From an uncultured Ruminococcus sp. (GTDB lineage Bacteria; Bacillota; Clostridia; Monoglobales; Monoglobaceae), in NCBI GenBank assembly GCA_902760955.1, contig CACWIG010000014.1, positions 1-34,277 on the forward strand: DNA of 34,277 nucleotides. Reading direction: 5' to 3'. The translations under genes and the position numbers were made by a program. The notes beneath the pieces are model-generated. The model saw only the letters and a program-made list of their open reading frames with translations, was not told where the DNA came from and made no database searches. Shown in pieces: positions 7,747 through 15,356 of this stretch (position 1 is its first letter; the number at the start of each line of letters is the position of its first letter).

Positions 7747-8982
7747 TCAAAAAACCTCCAATCCGATGCGTAATTTTTCCGCATTTTGAAGCAACTGTGC
7801 CTTTAGTGTTATGCACTGCATTTCACCCGGCGCAACCTTAGACTTGCTTGTTTTAAAGATAATCTCATCACCATTATATACTTTTATTGTTGCATTTTCA
7901 TACACATTCGCAACTCTGAAAAATATCTTTGTGTCCTCTTTTGCCGTTATTCTCTGCGGTACTGTATATCTGACTTTTCCGTCTGTTTCAATGGGAATAT
8001 CAATATCGTTTTTCAATTCACCCTTTATATAAAGTGCAGCATTCTCTCCTGCAATCTCCGCCTCCTCCGAAACGTAATCCACAAGGTCGTGGACGTGCAG
8101 TACGTTTCCACAGGCAAAAACCCCTGGTATAGATGTTTCTCTGCTCTGGGTTACATAGGCACCATTGGTAATTCTGTTAATATCTATTCCTGCTGATCTG
8201 CTAATCTCGTTTTCGGGAATAAGTCCTACCGACAAAAGCAATGTGTCACATTCTATAAACTCCATTGTGTCCTCAATGGGTTTGCCGAATTGGTCAACCT
8301 TTGCGATTGTAACACCCTCAACACGCTTTTTTCCGTGTACCTTAACAACTGTGTGGCTTAAAAGCAGAGGGATATTAAAATCATTCAGGCATTGCTCTAT
8401 ATTTCTTGCAAGACCGCCCGAATACGGCATAAGCTCACACACCGCCTTGACTTTTGCACCCTCAAGGGACATTCTTCTCGCCATAATAAGACCTATATCT
8501 CCTGAGCCTAATATAACGACATTTTTACCTGGCATATATCCTTTCATATTAACAAGTTTTTGTGCTGTCCCCGCACTGTACACACCTGCAGGACGTGTTC
8601 CTGCGATATTTAAAGCACCTCTCGAACGCTCACGACATCCCATTGCAAGTATAATTGCCTTTGCCTGTATTGTAAATATTCCGTCTATCGAATTGGTTGC
8701 CGTAATCTCTTTGTCCGCTGTAATATTCATTACCATAGTATTAAGCTTAAAAGGAATACCAAGCTCTCGCACGCGCTCCTCATATCTCCACGCATATTCA
8801 GGGCCTGTGAGTTCTTCACCGAAGCGGTGAAGTCCGAATCCATTATGTATGCACTGCTGTAATATTCCGCCCAAACGTTCATCTCTTTCAAGAATTAATA
8901 TATCTCTTACACCATTTTCATAGGCTGCAAGAGCGGCACTCATTCCCGCAGGGCCTCCGCCAATTATCACCAACTCTGTCAT
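7747..8982 (-). CDS. FAD/NAD(P)-dependent oxidoreductase, GlpB-like subunit
   Basis: A 411-residue pyridine-nucleotide-disulfide-oxidoreductase-type flavoprotein. The N-terminal FAD-binding motif is VIIGGGPAGMSAALAA, an internal NAD(P)-binding motif is VVILGSGDIGLIMARRM, and the C-terminal FAD contact is PGVFACGNVLHVHDLVD. The N-terminal GILQQCIHNGFGLHRFG is characteristic of the flavoproteins found next to GlpA-like proteins and DUF1667. It probably transfers electrons from glycerol-3-phosphate oxidation to NAD(P). The ATG at 8982 overlaps the preceding gene's stop (ATGA); a TTG three codons upstream sits too close to the AAGGAGG site to be used. Confidence 0.87.
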   Translation of the reverse strand: MTELVIIGGGPAGMSAALAAYENGVRDILILERDERLGGILQQCIHNGFGLHRFGEELTGPEYAWRYEERVRELGIPFKLNTMVMNITADKEITATNSIDGIFTIQAKAIILAMGCRERSRGALNIAGTRPAGVYSAGTAQKLVNMKGYMPGKNVVILGSGDIGLIMARRMSLEGAKVKAVCELMPYSGGLARNIEQCLNDFNIPLLLSHTVVKVHGKKRVEGVTIAKVDQFGKPIEDTMEFIECDTLLLSVGLIPENEISRSAGIDINRITNGAYVTQSRETSIPGVFACGNVLHVHDLVDYVSEEAEIAGENAALYIKGELKNDIDIPIETDGKVRYTVPQRITAKEDTKIFFRVANVYENATIKVYNGDEIIFKTSKSKVAPGEMQCITLKAQLLQNAEKLRIGLEVF

Positions 8983-10421
8983 CTCTCGCAACCCTCCTTT
9001 GTTTTTCCTGTTATCAGTTTTGAGTTGCCTCCGTTTTTTGTTATACTATCATAGGTCACACCTAATTCCTCCGAAAGAATTTCCGTTATATATGGCATAC
9101 AAAAACCGCCTTGGCATCTGCCCATCTGGGCTCTTGTTCTTCGCTTTACGCCATCAAGGTCACGAGCAGGAGGATTTGTCCTTATTGCCTCTCTTATTTC
9201 GCCTTCAGAAACACCCTCACATCGGCATATGATTCTGCCATAGGCTCTGTTTTCAGCTATTATTCTATTTCGCTCCGCAACAGAGGATTCTCTGAACAGA
9301 TGTGCAGGCTTTCTTATGGGATTAAATTTTTCATTTTTGGTAAGCTCAAGCCCCATACTTAAGAGCATATCTATTATATATTCCGCAATAGCAGGTGAGG
9401 CACTCAGCCCGGGCGATTCAATTCCCGCTGCGTTTATAAAACGCTCAGCCGTTGAATTAATAATAAAATCTCCTGTGTTACCAACTGCTCTCAAACCGCA
9501 GAATGATGTTATTGTATCCCTTAAATTTATTCCAACTGTTGTTTCGCTACAGTTTGCAAGTACATTTGAAAGTCCGTCTGCCGTTGTTGCCGTATCGCTT
9601 TTATCCTCCATATCTTTGGCTGTCGGGCCAAGTAATAGATTGCCGTCAACAGTAGGTGTTACAAGTATACCCTTACCCATAGCCGAGGGTGTTCTGAATA
9701 TAGTATGGGAAACAAGACCGCCGCTTGTTTTATCAAGCAATACATATTCACCCCGTCTTGGATGTATTTTTATGTCCGTTTCATTTGCCATCGCGGCAAC
9801 GCTATCTGCATTAACACCTGCGGCATTGACTACATATTTTGCTTTTATCATATCTCCGTCTGTGGAAGTAATCTCATAAAATTCATTGCACAGATTTAAT
9901 TTTGATACTTCAAAATTAACTTTTAAATCCGCTCCGTTATCCATTGCATTGCCTATTGCGGCTATTGTAAGTTCATAGGGACATATGATTGCTCCCGTTG
10001 GTGCATTTAATGCACAAGTTGCATCAGGCGAAATGTTCGCTTCAAGTGTATGTAACTCACTGCTTTCAATAATCGAAAGCTCCTTTACACCATTTTTGAT
10101 ACCTCGTTCATACAATTCCTCGATTATCTTTTTGTCATCATCATTAAAGCCGACAACCAAAGAGCCGTTTCGCTTATATTTAACTCCCAGTTCTTTTGCA
10201 ACTTGCTCCATCATCTCAGAGCCTCTTACATTTAATTTTGCTTTTAATGTTCCAGGTTCAGCATCAAAGCCTGCATGCACTATTGCAGAATTAGCCTTGC
10301 TTGCTCCCATTGCCACATCATTTTCTTTTTCGACAATACAAAGTTTCAGTTTGTAAGACGAAAGCGCTCTTGCAAGCATACCTCCCACAACTCCGCCACC
10401 TATAATTGCAACATCATACAT
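8979..10421 (-). CDS. glpA: Anaerobic glycerol-3-phosphate dehydrogenase, GlpA-like with C-terminal BFD iron-sulfur domain
   Basis: A 480-residue protein with a DAO-type FAD domain starting MYDVAIIGGGVVGGMLARAL, then a BFD-like [2Fe-2S] domain at about 395-445 with cysteines 399, 401, 436 and 441 (CRCEG and CQGGFC). GlpA oxidises glycerol-3-phosphate to dihydroxyacetone phosphate without oxygen. It leads a tight set with the GlpB-like and DUF1667 genes; no glpC, glpK or glycerol channel gene is in the window. A divergent DeoR/GlpR-like gene lies 268 bases away and is the likely regulator. One oddity is that the nearest strong ribosome site, AAGGAG, lies about 15 bases before this ATG, longer than usual, although MYDVAIIGGG is clearly the natural N-terminus. 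Confidence 0.88.
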   Translation of the reverse strand: MYDVAIIGGGVVGGMLARALSSYKLKLCIVEKENDVAMGASKANSAIVHAGFDAEPGTLKAKLNVRGSEMMEQVAKELGVKYKRNGSLVVGFNDDDKKIIEELYERGIKNGVKELSIIESSELHTLEANISPDATCALNAPTGAIICPYELTIAAIGNAMDNGADLKVNFEVSKLNLCNEFYEITSTDGDMIKAKYVVNAAGVNADSVAAMANETDIKIHPRRGEYVLLDKTSGGLVSHTIFRTPSAMGKGILVTPTVDGNLLLGPTAKDMEDKSDTATTADGLSNVLANCSETTVGINLRDTITSFCGLRAVGNTGDFIINSTAERFINAAGIESPGLSASPAIAEYIIDMLLSMGLELTKNEKFNPIRKPAHLFRESSVAERNRIIAENRAYGRIICRCEGVSEGEIREAIRTNPPARDLDGVKRRTRAQMGRCQGGFCMPYITEILSEELGVTYDSITKNGGNSKLITGKTKEGCER

Positions 10422-10558
10422 AAATATAACTGTTAACTCCTTCCATAAATATATAATACTATAAATTATTCCAATATGTCATTCGGTATGTAGCCAACAT
10501 CACATTCCGGTAAATTTTCTCCGTTTAAATATTGTTGGATATTTTTGATTAATTTATA

Positions 10559-10588
10559 TTGACATCATTAACAAGTTTATTATATAAT
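10559..10588 (+). promoter_or_regulatory. Sigma-A type promoter for the DeoR-family regulator
   Basis: TTGACA (10559-10564), an 18-base spacer, and TATAAT (10583-10588). Transcription would begin near 10595, giving a leader of about 95 bases before the start codon at 10689. Confidence 0.75.
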
Positions 10589-10627
10589 ATGGTCACACAA
10601 AATTGCAAGTAATAGTCGAAATAAGAT

Positions 10628-10671
10628 AAATAATCATATTTAATTTGCACATTGTTCAAAAATAATCATAT
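10628..10671 (+). repeat. Perfect 12-base direct repeat in the regulator leader
   Basis: AAATAATCATAT occurs at 10628-10639 and again at 10660-10671, 32 bases apart, about three helical turns. It lies just downstream of the predicted promoter and before the regulator start codon, a position suited to autorepression. In AT-rich DNA a chance repeat is possible. Confidence 0.5.
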
Positions 10672-10688
10672 ATAAAGGGGATGTTCGG

Positions 10689-11438
10689 ATGTTAAAAAGC
10701 GAAAGACAGGAAATGATTCTGGAACTTCTTAAAAATTGTAAATATATAACTACGCAAGAACTTGCCGAGAGAACATTTGCAAGTTATTCAAGCGTCAGGC
10801 GTGATTTGGAGGAGCTTGAAGATTCGGGACTTATAAATCGCAGTTATGGCAGAGTGGAACTTGCAAACCACAATTCCCTTTTGGTTTCATACCCTATAAG
10901 AATAAACAAAAATTCAGCACAGAAAAGTATTATTGCCAAAAAAGCCGCCGCACTTATCAAAGAGGGTGACACCATATTTATCGACCCTTCATCAAGCTGT
11001 TCCTATTTTGCAAAGGAGCTGTTTCATATGAAGGGTATTACTGTAATTACCAATAATGTGGAAGTGCTGGGCTTTATGAGCCAAAGCAGCATAGATGTAA
11101 TATGCAGTGGTGGACTACAGCTCTCACCCAACAGATATGCTCTTGTGGGTCCCATAGCAGAGGAAACCTTCAAAAATATCCACGCGGATTGGGCTGTTTT
11201 TTCGGCACGTTCTCTTACAGAGAATGGTCAGATTTACGATGTGCATTACAACGAAACCGCACTTCGTAAGGTTATGCTTGAAAATGCCGAAAAAAAGCTG
11301 TTTCTTTGTGATAGCTCCAAACTCGATACGAAATCCACATACTACCAATGCAGTCTTGCCGACATTGATTATATGGTCTGCGACAGCAAAGAGGCAAAAC
11401 AATATCAACGCGAATATCCAAATTTAAAAATAATATAA
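10689..11438 (+). CDS. DeoR/GlpR family transcriptional regulator
   Basis: A 249-residue DeoR-type repressor. The N-terminal winged helix runs over residues 1-57: LKSERQEMILELLKN, then the recognition region ASYSSVRRDLEELEDSGLINR. The C-terminal sugar-phosphate-binding domain shows the phosphate-loop segment FIDPSSSCSYFAKEL and VITNNVEVL. DeoR proteins bind phosphorylated sugars or glycerol phosphate and release DNA. Its position divergent from the GlpA-like operon suggests it controls glycerol-phosphate metabolism, as GlpR does; the ligand is inferred. The ATG has an AAAGGGG ribosome site. Confidence 0.9.
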   Translation: MLKSERQEMILELLKNCKYITTQELAERTFASYSSVRRDLEELEDSGLINRSYGRVELANHNSLLVSYPIRINKNSAQKSIIAKKAAALIKEGDTIFIDPSSSCSYFAKELFHMKGITVITNNVEVLGFMSQSSIDVICSGGLQLSPNRYALVGPIAEETFKNIHADWAVFSARSLTENGQIYDVHYNETALRKVMLENAEKKLFLCDSSKLDTKSTYYQCSLADIDYMVCDSKEAKQYQREYPNLKII

Positions 11439-11557
11439 TTTACAATAGCAATCAGAACAATGTATATATTTTTATAAATTATAAAAACTATATTAATAAT
11501 GATAAGATTTTTGTGCCGTGTTAAAGTTACATAATAGAATACTCAGGAGGAAGTCCA

Positions 11558-12808
11558 ATGTCACATTACACAATACAACCAGGCACAAATATTGGCGGAA
11601 CTGTAAATATCAGTGGCTCAAAGAACTCGTCACTTCCGATTTTGGCGGCGGCATTACTTGCAGATGGCAACAATATACTATCTAATATACCAAATCTTTC
11701 GGACACAAGAAATATGTGTGAATTGTTAAGTCTTGCAGGTGCAAATATAGTCAACGATAATGGTACACTTCATATAAACAGCAGAAATCTGACGGATAAA
11801 AAATTGCCATTGGAATTGGTCAACAAATTAAGGGCATCTTTTTTGATAATCGCACCACTGCTTGCAAAGTGCGGCAAGGTTCGCATTCCGTTGCCTGGTG
11901 GCTGTCAGATAGGTGCAAGACCCATTGATTTACACCTTAAAGGTTTTTCGGCAATGGGAGCCAAAATCAAACAGGGCCACGGCTATGTTGAACTGAAATG
12001 CAATAAGCTTCAGCCTGCAAAAATATATTTAGACTTTCCCAGCGTAGGCGCAACAGAAAATTTAATGACAGCCGCATCTATGACAGAGGGTGAAACAATA
12101 ATCGAAAATGCCGCAGGCGAGCCTGAAATCGTTGATTTATCATCATTCTTATGCGAGATGGGCGCCGAAATCATCGGCGCAGGCACAGATACCATAAAGA
12201 TAATAGGCAACAAAAATCTAAAATCCACACAGCATACTGTAATTCCCGACCGCATAGAGGCAGGTACCTTTATGGCTATATCGGCAATCACAAAAAGCAA
12301 TCTCACAATCAACAATGTTATTCCCGACCACTTAAAACCTGTAACAGCAAAGCTCAACGAAATGGGCTTTACTATTAACGAAAATGCCAACAGTATCGAA
12401 ATAGTACCCTGCGAAAAATTTAAAACAGTTGATATTAAGACCTTGCCATATCCAGGGTTTCCCACCGATATGCAATCGCAGTTTATGTCGCTTATGAGTG
12501 TAGCTGACGGCACAGGCGTTGTTATCGAAACGGTTTTTGAAAACAGATTTTTGCACGTTCCCGAGCTTTTGAGAATGGGTGCGAAAATCAAAATCGACGG
12601 AAGAACAGCCGTAATTGACGGAATTAAAAAATTGAGCGGTGCAAAGGTTCGTGCCACCGACCTGCGAGCAGGGGCCGCCTTGGTGATTGCCGCTCTCGGT
12701 GCTCAGGGTGAAACTGAAATTGACGAAATCGAACACATTGAGCGTGGATATGAGGACTTTGAAAAAAAGCTCACAAGCATAGGAGTTTCCATCAAAAAAG
12801 AAATATAA
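11558..12808 (+). CDS. murA: UDP-N-acetylglucosamine 1-carboxyvinyltransferase
   Basis: A 416-residue enzyme catalysing the first committed step of peptidoglycan synthesis: transfer of enolpyruvate from PEP to UDP-GlcNAc. Key residues are present: Lys22-Asn23 in SGSKNSSLPILAAAL, the catalytic cysteine Cys116 in PLPGGCQIGARPIDLHL (the fosfomycin target, so no built-in resistance by Cys-to-Asp change), and the Asp in PYPGFPTDMQSQFMSL. The length is typical. The ATG follows a strong AGGAGG site by 8 bases. The gene stands alone between the DeoR gene and the convergent gpr gene. Firmicutes often have two MurA copies; which one this is cannot be decided here. Confidence 0.95.
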   Translation: MSHYTIQPGTNIGGTVNISGSKNSSLPILAAALLADGNNILSNIPNLSDTRNMCELLSLAGANIVNDNGTLHINSRNLTDKKLPLELVNKLRASFLIIAPLLAKCGKVRIPLPGGCQIGARPIDLHLKGFSAMGAKIKQGHGYVELKCNKLQPAKIYLDFPSVGATENLMTAASMTEGETIIENAAGEPEIVDLSSFLCEMGAEIIGAGTDTIKIIGNKNLKSTQHTVIPDRIEAGTFMAISAITKSNLTINNVIPDHLKPVTAKLNEMGFTINENANSIEIVPCEKFKTVDIKTLPYPGFPTDMQSQFMSLMSVADGTGVVIETVFENRFLHVPELLRMGAKIKIDGRTAVIDGIKKLSGAKVRATDLRAGAALVIAALGAQGETEIDEIEHIERGYEDFEKKLTSIGVSIKKEI

Positions 12809-12820
12809 AAATACCCATAT

Positions 12821-12847
12821 GTAGGGGACGGCGTCCCCGACGTCCCG
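12821..12847. repeat. GC-rich palindromic dispersed repeat, copy 1
   Basis: GTAGGGGACGGCGTCCCC followed by GACGTCCCG. It contains the hairpin GGGGAC-GGC-GTCCCC and an alternative GGGACG...CGTCCC pairing. A second copy at 29901-29927 differs by one base. It lies 13 bases downstream of murA, between convergent genes, with no T run, so it is more REP-like than a standard terminator. Confidence 0.75.
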
Positions 12848-12898
12848 TAAAGACCAACTGCATTAATAGAATTATTGCGGACTTATTAAGCATCACAC

Positions 12899-13852
12899 CT
12901 ACACATATCTGTCTATATCACTCAATGTTATTCCCTCGTGAAGAGATATATTTATTCCGTTGGCAATTACCGACGCAATATCGGTTATTACGCTATCCAC
13001 ATCTTTGGGGGCAACTATCATATTGCCAAACCTTTCTTCAAAGACCGACCTGACATAACTTTCCTCATAGGCATTATCGCCTGTATCATTGACGGATACT
13101 GCATCAAGTCCTGCAACAGCAATCGTGGCGGCATCAACAACCGTCGGCACACCTATTGCAATCACAGGCACACCTAAGGTATCACTATTTATTGTCTTTC
13201 TTTTATTTCCTACTCCCCCGCCTGGTGTTATACCTGTATCAGTTATTTGGATTGTGGTATTGATTCTGTCCATATTTCCTGAGCATAGTGCATCTATCAC
13301 AATCACAAGCTTAGGCTTAACCTCCTCAGTAAGACTCCTTATGATTTCTTCGGTTTCCATACCTGTTGTTCCCAGAACACCGGGAGCTATTGCACATACA
13401 GGTCTTACTCCCTCGTCGATTTCATCAGGAATATACCTTTTTAAATGGCGTGTAATCATAAGAGAACCAACCACCTTAGGTCCAAGAGCGTCCGCAGTAA
13501 TTCTTCTGTTTCCCAAGCCTGCAACAAGAACTGTATCGTCGGCATCAGACAGTTTATTCTCTGTCAATGTTTTTAGTTCCTCAGCACATCTCTTACATAC
13601 ATCTTCATATATCCCTTGCCTGCCGTAAAACCTATTGGGCATTTCGATTGTTATATAACTTCCTATTGGCTTGCCCAACTGTCTTGCTCCGTTATCATTG
13701 TCAACAGCTACCCTTGTCACCTTTATAAATTGACTGACTTCCTCCTGCACCACCGAAACTCCGTCTATAGAAAAATCGCCCGAACTGCCCGCCGCGAGCA
13801 TCTCGTGTGCCTCTATTGCCAAATCACATCTTGAAGTATTATTTACACCCAT
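12899..13852 (-). CDS. gpr: Germination protease (spore GPR endopeptidase)
   Basis: A 317-residue protease that starts degradation of small acid-soluble spore proteins on germination. The N-terminal GVNNTSRCDLAIEAHEML matches the propeptide and mature start of GPR, where the zymogen cleaves itself at a site resembling SASP targets. Further family segments are VLVAGLGNRRITADALGPK and VIDALCSGNMDRINTTIQ. I chose the ATG at 13852 with AAAGGA 8 bases upstream; an ATG 7 codons earlier has no such site. The gene is divergent from rpsT, an arrangement common in spore-forming Firmicutes, but spoIIP does not follow. Expression is normally forespore-specific (sigma-G), though I could not identify that promoter with confidence. 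Confidence 0.93.
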   Translation of the reverse strand: MGVNNTSRCDLAIEAHEMLAAGSSGDFSIDGVSVVQEEVSQFIKVTRVAVDNDNGARQLGKPIGSYITIEMPNRFYGRQGIYEDVCKRCAEELKTLTENKLSDADDTVLVAGLGNRRITADALGPKVVGSLMITRHLKRYIPDEIDEGVRPVCAIAPGVLGTTGMETEEIIRSLTEEVKPKLVIVIDALCSGNMDRINTTIQITDTGITPGGGVGNKRKTINSDTLGVPVIAIGVPTVVDAATIAVAGLDAVSVNDTGDNAYEESYVRSVFEERFGNMIVAPKDVDSVITDIASVIANGINISLHEGITLSDIDRYV

Positions 13853-13950
13853 AAAATACGTCCTTTCAAGCATTATTTTTATTAATATTATTTAAAAATA
13901 CGAAAAAAATATGTAATATAAAAAAATATAAAAATTTTTTAAAAAAATGC

Positions 13951-13979
13951 TTGCTTTTTATATAAAAAAGTGTTACAAT
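13951..13979 (+). promoter_or_regulatory. Sigma-A type promoter for rpsT
   Basis: TTGCTT (13951-13956), a 17-base spacer, and TACAAT (13974-13979), set in very AT-rich DNA. The leader to the ATG at 14027 would be about 40 bases. Confidence 0.65.
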
Positions 13980-14026
13980 GTTAAATACTGATGTGAAATC
14001 AAGATTTATTGTTTGGAGGTGAAATT

Positions 14027-14287
14027 ATGCCTAATATCAAATCAGCTAAGAAAAGAGTTAAGGTTATCAAGACAAAAACTCTCAGAAATCAGATGCTTAA
14101 ATCTCAGCTTAAGACAGCTATCAAAAAGTTTGAGGCTTCTTTGAAAGATGGTAAGGCAGCTGCCTCCGAGGCTTATGGTTTAGTTGTTAAAAAGACTGAT
14201 CAGGCTGTTGCTAAGGGTATTCTTCACAAGAATACTGCTGCAAGAAGAAAGAGCCAATACGCTGCAAAAATGAACAAAATTGCGTAA
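14027..14287 (+). CDS. rpsT: 30S ribosomal protein S20
   Basis: An 86-residue, lysine-rich protein that binds 16S rRNA early in 30S assembly. The N-terminal MPNIKSAKKRVKVIKTK and C-terminal GILHKNTAARRKSQ are diagnostic for S20. The ATG at 14027 has GGAGGTGAAATT directly before it; an in-frame TTG at 14009 is upstream of that site and is not the start. The gene is monocistronic, with its own promoter and a strong terminator at 14335-14360. Confidence 0.97.
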   Translation: MPNIKSAKKRVKVIKTKTLRNQMLKSQLKTAIKKFEASLKDGKAAASEAYGLVVKKTDQAVAKGILHKNTAARRKSQYAAKMNKIA

Positions 14288-14334
14288 CATTATAACTTTT
14301 TAACTAAGATAAATTGAAAAAAATTCTACACACA

Positions 14335-14365
14335 AAAAGCATAGCAGGCGCTATGCTTTTATTTT
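14335..14365. terminator. Bidirectional terminator between rpsT and the AraC-family gene
   Basis: An 11-base perfect stem AAAAGCATAGC (14335-14345) pairs with GCTATGCTTTT (14350-14360) around an AGGC loop, with T-rich sequence on the plus side and A-rich sequence on the other. It serves the convergent rpsT and AraC-type genes. Confidence 0.85.
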
Positions 14366-14371
14366 ATTTAA

Positions 14372-15226
14372 TTAATTTTTGTTAGCCATAATACTGATAG
14401 ACGGATTTCTCCTGTACTGCGTCGGTGTAATCCCTGTTTCACGTTTAAACACCAACGAAAAATAGTTGGGGCTGGAAAATCCAAACTTTTCGCTGATTTC
14501 GCAAACAGAGTAGCCCTCTCGAATAAGCTCCATTGCTCTCAAAATTTTCAATCTGTTAAAATGCGAATTAACTCCGCACCCTGCATACATCTTAAATATT
14601 TTTTTCATATTGCTTGTACTTAAATTACACAAAACCGCTAAATCATCAACTGAAAGATTTTCGTAAATATGCTCTTTCATTGTCTTTATAATTTTTTTAT
14701 AATTACACGAACTCACCGAATTTTGCTGAATCTTATTTGGCGATATATCAGACACAATCGACAGCAAAAGCAATTCTAACTTTAATATCGACAAATTCTC
14801 GTCAATTATATTTGATTTATCGGATTTTGTAACAATACCTGACATAACATCAAACGAAGACAGTATTTGTGCATAAACATCAAGCAACTGCTCCGACAGC
14901 CTTAAATCAAGGGAAAACACTCCCCTGCCAAGCACGTCAGGCAATTCTCCTGCTGTTTTAAACGATATGATGATAAGAACCGATTCTTTTCCTTTTTTCC
15001 CCCACAATCGATGAAATTCCATAGGTCTGTGAAATATAACTTGCCCTTCAGCAAGGTCATATACCCTTTCGTCTTCAGAAACAGTTATACCGCCCTTTAA
15101 CACATATACCATTTCCCAAAAATCGTGCATTTCTCCGTGAAAATAAAAGTTTTCGGGGGCATACCGCTCGATTGCGGTGTTGATTGAAACAATATTAAAG
15201 CATTTTTGTGGAACATACACTTTCAT
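14372..15226 (-). CDS. AraC family transcriptional regulator with cupin sensor domain
   Basis: A 284-residue regulator. The N-terminal half (about 20-130) is a cupin-like sugar-sensing domain with HGEMHDFWEMVYVLKGG and GQVIFHRPMEFH. The C-terminal half (about 185-280) has two helix-turn-helix motifs, DLAVLCNLSTSNMKKIF and EISEKFGFSSPNYFSLVFK, ending in the usual TGITPTQYRR. It is divergent from the Gfo/Idh/MocA oxidoreductase gene across a 130-base gap and probably activates it in response to a sugar or polyol; the inducer is unknown. Confidence 0.9.
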   Translation of the reverse strand: MKVYVPQKCFNIVSINTAIERYAPENFYFHGEMHDFWEMVYVLKGGITVSEDERVYDLAEGQVIFHRPMEFHRLWGKKGKESVLIIISFKTAGELPDVLGRGVFSLDLRLSEQLLDVYAQILSSFDVMSGIVTKSDKSNIIDENLSILKLELLLLSIVSDISPNKIQQNSVSSCNYKKIIKTMKEHIYENLSVDDLAVLCNLSTSNMKKIFKMYAGCGVNSHFNRLKILRAMELIREGYSVCEISEKFGFSSPNYFSLVFKRETGITPTQYRRNPSISIMANKN

Positions 15227-15276
15227 ACTATCACCATAAGGTATCTGAATTTATAGATTTTATGTCCAAAATAGTA

Positions 15277-15304
15277 TTGATATATTATTTTAAACAATTA
15301 TAAT
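15277..15304 (+). promoter_or_regulatory. Probable promoter of the Gfo/Idh/MocA oxidoreductase gene
   Basis: TTGATA (15277-15282), a 16-base spacer and TATAAT (15299-15304), about 50 bases before the ATG at 15357. The short spacer would suit activation by the divergent AraC-type protein. Confidence 0.55.
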
Positions 15305-15356
15305 CAGAGTATATCACAGCATTCGATATTTGTAAAGTTAAAAAGGGGGAATTAAA

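Noticed and set aside
8165..8830. 221-codon open frame on the plus strand
   Set aside because: It lies wholly within the GlpB-like flavoprotein gene in antisense; the flavoprotein has clear motifs, and this frame has none.
12010..12657. 215-codon open frame on the minus strand
   Set aside because: It is antisense to murA, which has all active-site residues. No ribosome site or recognisable domain.
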